Shown here: positions 44,001 to 52,700 of the stretch, piece after piece | Position numbering within the stretch: position 1 is the first letter of the stretch | Layout of the letters: every line of letters starts with the position of its first letter | Source of the DNA: Galeopsis tetrahit | Taxonomy: Eukaryota; Streptophyta; Magnoliopsida; Lamiales; Lamiaceae | Assembly (NCBI GenBank): GCA_963675135.1 | Contig: OY776122.1 | Coordinates: 21,640,881 to 21,704,880, forward strand | Length of the DNA: 64,000 nt | Reading direction: 5' to 3' | Program-made: the position numbers and the translations under genes | Notes under the pieces: model-generated | Databases searched by the model: none | The model's input: the letters and a program-made list of their open reading frames with translations, nothing else | What the model was told of the DNA's origin: nothing

Positions 44001-44652
44001 CTAGTCTACTTGATTAATTCTACATACGTTCATTTTTTTATGTTTTAATTACACTGAATTGGATGAATCTGTATATATCCTTTATGCCCATCAATGTAGG
44101 TACGTGAAAATCGGTATAGTTGAGGGTCTCCCATTTTCAATCAACGATAAGGAACTCTCTCCTGCATCTCTACTCGCCGAACTAAACAAGATAGGCGGGA
44201 AGCATGGAATCGGGCGCGTAGATATGGTTGAAAATCGGATTGTTGGCATGAAAGGGCGAGGGGTGTACGAAACTCCCGGTGGGACTATCCTTTTTACAGC
44301 AGTTCGTGAGCTTGAGTCTCTGACGCTTGATCGTGAAGGAATGCAAATTAAGGACATTCTTGCCCTCAAGTATGCTGACTTAGTGTTTGGGGGTCGGTGG
44401 TTCGACCCGCTCCGTGAGTCGATGGATGCTTTCATGAAGGAAATAACTAAGACGACAACTGGGTCAGTGACTCTCAAACTGTATAAAGGAAGTGTGTGTG
44501 TAACAAGCTGGGAAAGTCCCAACAGTGTCTACAGGAAAGATGTGTCTTCATTTGAGTGTGGGGAAATCTTCAATCATGCTGATGCTACTGGCTTTATTAA
44601 CCTCTATGGATTGCCTATCAAGATTCGAGCTATGCTCGAGAAAGGTCTATGA
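38026..44652 (+). CDS. argininosuccinate synthase, plastid type, ten exons
   Basis: Exons 38026-38089, 38291-38352, 39807-39882, 41868-42009, 42502-42550, 42751-42933, 43015-43089, 43169-43354, 43888-43976, 44100-44652 join in one frame of 493 codons including TGA; all introns are GT-AG. The enzyme joins citrulline and aspartate with ATP in arginine synthesis. The first ~65 residues (MAQFHAISLCSS...) are Ser/Arg/Lys-rich, like a plastid transit peptide. The ATP motif AYSGGLDTS, YLLGTSMARP and the C-terminal region are conserved and the length fits plant enzymes (about 490). Odd: the invariant GKGNDQVRFE block reads AKGSDQVIFE, changing residues matching human Asn123 and Arg127, which contact aspartate and citrulline. 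It may be an inactive or altered paralogue. Exons 1-3 are less certain than 4-10. Confidence 0.88.
38831..39072. mobile_element. Stowaway-like MITE
   Basis: Ends read TACACCCTTCGTCCTGTAAAA on the left (including the duplicated TA) and TACTCCCTCTGTCTAGTAAAA inverted on the right, the Stowaway consensus, with TA duplications at 38829-38830 and 39073-39074. The other pogo-like copy (near 690) shows the empty site. Confidence 0.85.
39333..39577. mobile_element. palindromic MITE, copy A
   Basis: About 245 bp that folds back on itself over nearly its whole length: arms of about 100 bp with ACTCGAGTGCATGTTGTGCA and AAGTGCAACACCATTTAC around a short AT-rich loop. Ends GGGTTGGTCTGC and CTAGACTTTAC. 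Flanked by the 10-bp repeat TTTTTTAATG (39323-39332, 39578-39587), pointing to a Mutator-type MITE. Nested in the pogo-like element. Confidence 0.85.
39807..39882 (+). other. synthase exon 3 (transit peptide end)
   Basis: TAGCAG acceptor, then VGKAKAHEFGG...MPDNH, then GTATCA donor. Its phase (one base left over) fits the next exon only if that starts at 41868, giving NHAIRAVLASDKET, as in plant synthases. The choice of this acceptor over the one at 41845 rests on that fit. Confidence 0.65.
40039..40261. mobile_element. palindromic MITE, copy B, inverted, in intron 3
   Basis: Same element as copy A in opposite orientation (starts GGTAAAGTCTAG, ends GCAGACCAACCC), 223 bp, flanked by TATATATAT on both sides (40030-40038, 40262-40270). 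Confidence 0.85.
40300..41867 (+). other. rest of intron 3 of the synthase gene
   Basis: Mostly AT-rich. A less AT-rich patch at 41010-41290 is open in the minus strand for 77 codons but resembles no known protein. No element ends recognised. Confidence 0.45.
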
Positions 44653-44934
44653 AACGATCTAGCAAGGCCGGAGCCAGGATTTTTAAGCCATAAATGTGAT
44701 ATCATCTCTATCCTATGTTATTGACTCTAGCAAGTCTTCAAAAGTATTTCTATATGTTAAATCAAAATTTAGATTATTTATTAGTTATTTGGAAACAAGA
44801 AGTTTTTATGCTTATCTAACTTCTCATTTACGGCCTAGCTTTTGCTTCTTCAATTAATATAACGTAAAAAGCATGGTCGAAGATTACTCGATTTGTATGT
44901 CTCGAGTAAATTAAAGGTATCACGTTTTATGTTG
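44653..44934 (+). other. 3' flank of the synthase gene
   Basis: AT-rich 282 bp between the stop codon and the gypsy insertion; probable 3' UTR. No strong AATAAA signal seen; AATTAATATAA at 44853 might serve. Confidence 0.5.
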
Positions 44935-45669
44935 TGTTGTATGCACTTTTATCGGGTTGACTCGGATGTGGACTGTTTTTAGTACAATACAAACATATAT
45001 AATTAAACGGGGGTTATTACGCGTTTAGGGAGTATTTATGATGATCTTGATGATCTTAATGAAGAACAAAGCAAGAAGGATCAAGAACAATGATATAGTT
45101 TCTTGGAGAAGCTAAAAGCTTGAGAGCTTTGGGAGTGTTTATAGCTCTAGGTTTAGGTGATTGTGTGGAATGTTCAACTTGTGTTACAAATGAGCCCATA
45201 TGGGCATTATATACTGTTTTTTAGGGGCTGCCCGCCCTTTACACGTGGAGCCTCCAGATTGGACCTTCATTCTGCCCGAAAAGGTGATTTGATGGCGCAT
45301 TTAATGCTAAACCGCCTTAGGTGCTCGTCCTCGCCGAGATGCTGAGGAGCTGGGCCATGGTGGTCGCCGGAGGACCTTCGAGGAGTGTGGTCGCCACGCT
45401 CCATGCTCTCTCCCAAGACTTCAATACTTAAACTTCTCTTACTAAGAATAGGCATGTGCTCGCAGCACATTTGGGCGAGCAGCTAAATAAGACACGTGCT
45501 CGCCAACATCTTTGGACGAGCACTTGAATATATTAAATACATTAAACCTATTACATTTTCTTGGTCTTGTTGACTAGTCGTCGCACGACTTTGTTGACTG
45601 GTCCTCGCCACGTAAGATGGTGATTAGGATTGACTTGTCAAAGATTGACCTCTTTGACTAGGTATAACA
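44935..45669 (-). repeat. 3' LTR of the gypsy element
   Basis: 735 bp; TG...CA ends; near-identical to 56049-56783. The complement of a polypurine tract (AGGGGGCAAA on the minus strand) abuts it at 45670-45680. Confidence 0.95.
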
Positions 45670-46037
45670 TTTGCCCCCTGGTCGCCTTACTTCGTATTCG
45701 TAGAATGGTAAGGCGAGCAGTGTACTCGTCTTCTCAGATCTGTCCTCGACAGGCAAATCTTCTTTGAAATCTTGATGACGTAAAAAGGAGGCGGTCGCCT
45801 CGTTTCCTGCGCCGAGCACGCTTTCCGAAGCATTTTGATGACGTTTGATGTGACATGTGTCAGACGCATGTTTGGCGCTCAAAAATTCAAATTTGAGCGC
45901 GTGGGGCGCGTGTCGATCTCAAAGGTCGCGCGTGGGGGTCACTTTCCGACCTCGATTTCGGAAATGGCCCCCAAATTTTGGGAAATTTGCGGAAATGACC
46001 CCGTTTTCTTGCACATTGGCCCCTGCAAACATTTGCC

Positions 46038-46045
46038 TATAAATA
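46038..46045 (+). promoter_or_regulatory. TATA box of the antisense gene
   Basis: GCCTATAAATATGG, plus strand, 193 bp before the ATG at 46231, inside the element but outside the LTR. A possible leader intron donor (AAAAGGTAAAA) lies near 46172. Confidence 0.65.
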
Positions 46046-46230
46046 TGGCCTTTAACCCTTCATAAAATCCTTTTTACTTTCTGCAAAATTTTCGAAGTTC
46101 TTGAGCTCCTCCCAAGCCTTCCTCTTCAAGCATTCCGGCGAGTTTTTGGGTGGTTTCCGATCGGCAAAAAGGTAAAAACAAACATACTTTCTTCTTAAAA
46201 ACTCCTTTTTTCCCATTTCTTTAAGAAAAA

Positions 46231-49099
46231 ATGGATGTTAGTGGTGGTTCCGGTAGTGGTTCGCCGCCGTTGGATGGTGGTGCCGCAAATTCCGGCGAGG
46301 CTGATCGACTAGCCTTAGTCTTGACGGAGAGGGCATCCTCTTCGGACTCTAGGATCCATTCCCCCGAACCCATAAATTATAGAGTCCGCAATCTTGGGAA
46401 AGCAGTGGTCGTCGACGTCGACGAGCTAGATGAATCTGAAAGGGACGATGCCGGCAACGACGTCGAGGAGGGCGATGTCGAGGAGAGTGGCAGCGAGACT
46501 GACTCTGACCTGCATGATCAGGGTTTGGATCGAGAGGTGGGCGACCAGATAGAAATCGCCCAAGTCGAGGAGACCTTGACGAGGAGTCTCCGCGAGGACT
46601 TTGAAGAAGTTGTTCAATATGCGGAGAGCATAAAGGACATCTTGAGTGGTAGGGAAGATTTGGGCGGCGACGAGGTCTCGAGGGAGGCCTTCTACAAATA
46701 TTTCAGCAAAAACCCTCCTCGAGAGATTCCTCGCCCGCATCGAGAAGCTTTCCAAACAATGTATGAGGCGAGCAAGTATGCGAGCAAGGTCTCCTCGGCG
46801 CAGCTAGAAAATTCCCGAAAGAAGTATCAGCTGCCGGCCGACGTGTGCTTTTTTGTTCCTCGCCCGGATGAGAGGGCCGACCAGCCACCAGAAGGCATGG
46901 TCGCCGTCAACATCGGCATGATGGAGGTAGGGCTGATGTTCCCCCTGCATCCCAGTATCTTAAATTTTCTACACTTCTTGAATGTTGCCCCTTCTCAAAT
47001 TCTACCGAACGGTTGGTCGAACCTGATCGGTATTCTTACACTGTTCGGCCTGGTGGCGGCCGAGAATGGATGTCGGAACACATGGCTCAGCCCGAAGGAG
47101 ATTAACTATCTCCTTCAGGCGGTCGAGACCGGAGAGAAAGTAGGCCATGGATACTATTATGTAAGAGGCCGTGACAATTTTAAGTTGGTTGAAGGAGTTC
47201 CCAACAAGATCAGAGATTGGAAGACCAACTGGTGGTGGGTAGCTGGGGACTGGAGAAGTCCAGTGAGGCCGGATGGATCCCCTGCTCGCATTCCCATTGA
47301 GACCGAATATCAAAGAATTCGTGGTAAGTCTTTTAATTTCTGCTCGTTCTTGTCTATACTGAATAACTCCTCGCTTTTGTAGGTGAAACTGTTCGCAAGA
47401 AGACTGCCGACCACCGTCTCACTCCTCTTTTCCAATACCACGTTTGCTGCGTTCTCAACCGTCGCTACCTGGAGAGGTCCTGCCGATTTCTGAACAGGGA
47501 GTGTATGCGTGAGCGAGCAGGTCTTAGAGTACCTCCTCATCACTTCACTTGAGAGTTCCCTCCAGGTATCAAAATATTTCTAAGTTTTCATCACTTCACT
47601 CTTCGTAGACACTAACTTCTCGTTTTTCTTTCTAGTAGTGGTTCCACAAAGGGTTGTTACTTACCTCCCTCCCACTGTTGAAGTTGATCGCCTAACATCG
47701 ACCAGGATGCTTCAAAAGGCAAGAATGATCCGCGAGCGCAAGATTGTTGATGGCGCCGGTAAGAGGAAAGGAGCGGAGACCTCGGGGGCTCCACCCAGGA
47801 AAATTTCTAAGCCAAACCGAGGGGGTTCTTCTCGCCCACCTGCTGCCGAGCAGAGGGCCGTGCCGGCTAGAGAAAGGAGGATCTCGCCGAGGAGATCTCC
47901 TCCGCCGAGGGGTGACTCGCCCCCCCCAGACCGGTCGTATCCTATCCTCCCCGAAGCACTCGGTCGCAAGAGACCGCAACGAGCTCGTCGGCCGGGGAGA
48001 GGGCTCCGGGAGATAACACACTCCTCGGCTGGGAAGCCGCAAGGGTTGCTAAGTAAGCTTACTTATCAAAAAGACTCGAAAATTTTTAAGTACCTTTTTT
48101 TTCTAATAAATTTTTCTTCTTCTCTAATAGAGTTGCCGACTATCCGATCGCCCAACCCTTCAACGAGAACCTTCTCGGCTTCTACCGGTCGCGGGACCCG
48201 GCCGATAGAGAGTCTCTGAACCCGATCGCACTGAGGGCGGTGAAGCACCTGCCCCGATCATTGACGACCACACTGGTCGACGAGGTCAACAACCATAACG
48301 CCATGGAGAACGCGCGCCTGGTCGGCATTGATTTGAGCCGAGCTTCTTACACCATAGAGAAGCTCGCCTGCCAGATCGCTGATGGTCGCAAGATCAGCGA
48401 GGACCGGGCTGCGAAACTCGCCCAAATGGCCAAGGCTAAAGCTGTCGTCGAAGGGCAGCTGGTCGCCTCTGAGGAGAAAGTGGTCGACCTCGAGACCAAA
48501 TTGGCCGATGCTGAGGCAAAGTTGGTCGATTCTGAGGCCCAACTTGAGACGGTTCGAAAGAAAGATCAAGAAGATCTCCAAGAGATCGAACGTCTCCGTG
48601 CTCGCCTCAAGACTACCGAGGACGAGGTAAGAACTCTTGCAAATAAATCTGCAGATGATGAGGAAGAGTTGGCCACTCTTCGACAAGAGCTAGTCGCTAT
48701 GACGGATGAGCGAGATGAGATCACCGAACTTGCTGGGGGAATGGTTATCCTATCGGTGGCGCTCACTGCCCACGGGCTTATTCATAGCCTGTTGGAAGTT
48801 CACCCGGAAGTGGATGTGACTCCGCTCGGGGGGTTTCTGGACGACCTCCTTATGAAAGAAAATCCTCAGCCGGAATCAGAACTCCCTCTGCTCCCTTTAA
48901 TGAAACTGGGCTTCAGTTCCCTAGACTTTTAGGTGTTCCAGTATTCTTCACGGACCCTCCACAGGAAAGCCCAACTCAACAAAACGAGCAGAATGCTGCC
49001 GTCGAGGAGACAGTTGCTGGCGAGCAGAATGCTGCTGCCGAGGGGGGGGGGGTCGCTGGCGAGCAGGATGCTGCCGAGGGGAATGTTGCAGAGACTTAG
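46231..49099 (+). pseudogene. antisense extra gene of the Tat element (gypsy-type Transposase_28-like)
   Basis: Plus strand, opposite to pol. Exon 1 (46231-47323) has an acidic N-terminus and then MVAVNIGMMEVGLMFPLHP...GWSNLIGILTLFG, like the 'putative gypsy type transposon' domain of plant retroelement extra ORFs. Exons follow at 47383-47565, about 47637-48052 (basic, Ser/Pro/Arg-rich) and 48131 onward, the last giving a long heptad-type coiled coil (about 48380-48720) and a Glu/Ala-rich tail to 49099. GT-AG introns separate them. Defects: TGA at 47550-47552, a frame change best placed at C8 (47920-47927), and another near 48930. Function unknown; it was probably spliced when active. Confidence 0.7.
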
Positions 49100-49299
49100 T
49101 TTCTCTCCCTTTTTTTTTTTTGTTTAGAAACTGCTCGGCCATTAAGGCCTTTTTTGTAATTTCAGCCTTTTAAGGCTTTTCACTGAATGGAACTTTTGCT
49201 TATATGTAGTTTGATTTCAATTTGTGTTATGATAATTTTTTGCAAGTACTTTTAATAAATACTCCTTGTTTTTCTTTCATTGGTTTGCGTTCGATGTTG

Positions 49300-49620
49300 T
49301 TATCTTGCGAGCATCTTTAAAAAAGAGTGTTCGTCTTTCCTTTGCGAGCCTCTAAGAAAGAGTGTTCGTCTTTCCTTTGCGAGGCTCTAAGAAAGAGTGC
49401 TCGTCTTTCCTTTTGCGAGACTCCAAGAAAGAGTGCTCGTCTTTCCTTTTGCGAGACTCTAAGAAAGAGTGCTCGTTTTTACTTTTGCGAGACTCTAAGA
49501 AAGAGTGCTCGTCTTTTAGAGTTAACCATTCGTCGGTTGAACTCTTTGTTTGATAGGTAGTGATCGTCTTCGCCACTACCTTGCGAGCATCTTTAAACAA
49601 GAGTGCTCGTCTTTTGTTTC
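49300..49620. repeat. tandem repeat between convergent ORFs
   Basis: Five to six contiguous copies of a 36-38 bp unit, GCGAGACTCTAAGAAAGAGT + GCTCGTCTTTCCTTTT, plus a related copy near 49580. It lies between the end of the antisense gene and the end of pol. Confidence 0.9.
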
Positions 49621-49748
49621 CTAGATGGCTACGCAGAGCCTTGTCTAAAATTTCAAACTTATCTAACACTTTGATGGAAATTTAAAACTTTACTTGTATT
49701 GAAATGATGATTAGATACAAACTATACAGATATGAAAGAGTTAAAAAC

Positions 49749-52700
49749 TTATTGGTAATACTTCTTCAGTTTGACCGCGTTCCATGGGTACTTGCTCGAC
49801 TTGCCCTCCAGATCTTTTAGCTCGTACGATCCGTTCAGGAGTGTGCGCGTTATTCGGTACGGACCCTCCCAAGTCGGGCCAAGTATGCCGATGGACTGCT
49901 CCGTCGCCCTCCGAAGTACGAGCTGGCCGATAGTGAACTGGCGAGCACGTACTTTGGTGTTGTAGTAGCGTTCTGACCTTTGCTTGTAGACCACATTCTT
50001 CTCGTCCGCTGTTAGCCTTCGCTCTTCTAGGAAGTCCAAGTCGGAGAGCTGTGCATCGTTATTCAACTGCTCGTCATAATTTGCTACTCGAAAAGTTGGG
50101 ACTTGCCCCTCTGCTGGTATGACATCTTCGGTTCCGAACGCGAGCGCGAACGGAGTTTCACCAGTAGAATTCCTCGTGGTCGTCCGATATGCCCACAGAA
50201 CCATGTGCAGCTCGTCTGCCCATTTGCCCTTTAATCCATCCAGCTTAGCTTTCAAGGTGTGCTTGATGATTTTGTTGATCGCCTCTACTTGACCATTTGA
50301 TTGTGGATGATAGGGTGTTGAAATTTTTTTCTTGATGTTCCACTCTGAGCAGAAATTTAGCATGTCTTGACTTGTGAATTGACGTCCGTTGTCGGTCACT
50401 ATTGCTCGTGGTAGGCCGAACCTGCAAATTATGTTCTTCCAAATGAAGCTTGTCATTTGGCCCGTTGTGATGGTCTTCAATGCCTTTGCCTCTGTCCATT
50501 TGGTGAAGTAATCGACTGCTACGACTACGAAAGTTACTCCCCCAGCAGCTGGTGGGAAAGGTCCGATGATGTCGATCCCCCACTTCGTGAAAGGCCACGA
50601 ACTATACACCGAGATGAGCTCTTCTGGTGGTGAGTGAATGGCGGGAGCGAAGGCTTGACATCTCTTGCACGTCTGCGCGTAATGGATTGCATCTTTCTTC
50701 AGTGTTAGCCAAAAATAGCCTTGCCTTATGATTTTTAAAGCGAGCGCTTGCCCCCCTGTATGATTTCCACATGCTCCCTCGTGGATTTCATGCATGACGA
50801 TCTTCGCTTCGTCTTCTCCGAGGCATTTCAATAAAGGCATTGAAAAACCCCGTTTGTATAGCTGGTCGCCCACAATTGTATACCTTGCGGACCTGAGTTG
50901 CAATCTGGTAGCTTTCACTTTGTCTGCCGGGAGCTCGCCGGTCTTGATGTACTTGGTGATCGGCGTCCTCCAGTCCTCGTCGCTGGTCGCTTCAACCTGC
51001 AAAATTTGACCTCTGTTCACCGATGGGGAAGAAATTTTGGTGATGGTTGCCTCTGAAAATATTGCCTCCCCCTCTAAAGTGGCCAGCTGAGCTAACGCAT
51101 CTGCTTGCGTATTTTCCTCCCTAGGGATTTGCTCGATGTGGAATTGATCAAATTGCTCGAGTAATCCTTTCACTAGGTCTTGATACTTTATCATTTGATC
51201 GCCGCGAGCCTCGTATTCGCCCGTGATTTGACAAACAACCAGCTGAGAGTCAGAATTTTTTTTCAGTTTTCTGGCGCCCACGGCCATAGCCATCTTGATT
51301 CCTGCAACCAGAGCCTCGTACTCTGCTTCGTTGTTGGTCGCCCGATACTCGAACTCGATCGCTGAAGAAAACGTCTGTCCGGTTGGGCTGGTGAGGACAA
51401 CTCCTGCCCCTGCTTTGGTGCTCGTCGACGAGCCATCGACGAACAGTGTCCAAGGAAGTTCGATTCCCTCGGCCAATTTCTCTGGGAAAGTGAGCTCTAC
51501 AATGAATTCTGCCAGCACTTGTCCCTTGATTGCCGTTCTAGGTGCGTAGGTGAGACCAAATTGCCCGATCTCCACCGACCATTTCAGAAGTCTTCCCGTG
51601 GTATCCGGACGATGCAGTGCTCCTCGGAGAGGAAAAGTGGTGAGGACGACCACCTCGTGGTCGAACAGATATTGCCTTAATTTTCTAACACTCATGACTA
51701 GTGCGTACGCCAATTTTTCCATTGGAGTATATCTCAACTCCGCATCTCTCAGTGTTTGACTTACGTAGTAGATAGGCAGATGTGTGCTCCCCTCAGCTCG
51801 GACGAGCACTAAACTGATCGCACAGTCAGTGGCCGTCAAATATAGATACAAAATTTCGCCGGGGACTGGCTTAGATAGGACTTTTGGATCCGATAGATAT
51901 TCCTTTAATTTTTCGAATGCTTTCTCACACTCATCGGTCCACTCGAACTTTCCTTTTTTTAGAGCGTCGAAAAAAGGTTTGCAACGATCGCCCATGCGTG
52001 CAATGAATCTATTCAGCGATGCAAGGCATCCTGTCAACCTCTGAACTTCTTTCACGTTCCTTGGGCTTTGCATATTGATGACTGCTTGAATTTTACTCGG
52101 ATTTGCCTCGATGCCCCGCTGGCTAACCAAGTGCCCCAGAAATTTTCCTGAGCTAACTCCAAAACTGCATTTCTTTGGATTTAACTTCATGTTGTACTCT
52201 TTTAGGATATCGAAAGTCATGGCAAGGTGGTGTAGGTGATCTTCTTTCCGTAAGCTTTTGACAACGATGTCGTCGATATAGACCTCCACCTTCTCGCCGA
52301 TGTGTTTTTCAAACATCTTATTTACCAGTCTTTGGTACGTTGCCCCCGCGTTTTTCAAACCGAAAGGCATTCTCTTCCAGCTATACATATCCAGCGCAGT
52401 CATGAAGGCCGTATGTCGCTGGTCGTCGGGATGCATTGCAATCTGATGGTACCCTGCGAAGGCATCCATAAAAGTTAACATCTCGTGCCCCGTTGTGTTA
52501 TCTACTAGGTGATCAATGTGGGGCATCGAAAAGTGATCTTTTGGACAAGCGTCGTTTAAATCTGTGAAGTCTATACACAATCTCCACGACCCGGTCGTTT
52601 TTTTTACGAGCACTGGATTTGCCAACCACTCGGGATCAGCTCCAGTTTTCTCGATTAATTTGTTGTCGATCAATTTCTTGATTTCGACCGCCAAAGCCGC

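Noticed and set aside
49300..49620. CRISPR-like array
   Set aside because: Contiguous tandem repeats without spacers in a plant retrotransposon.
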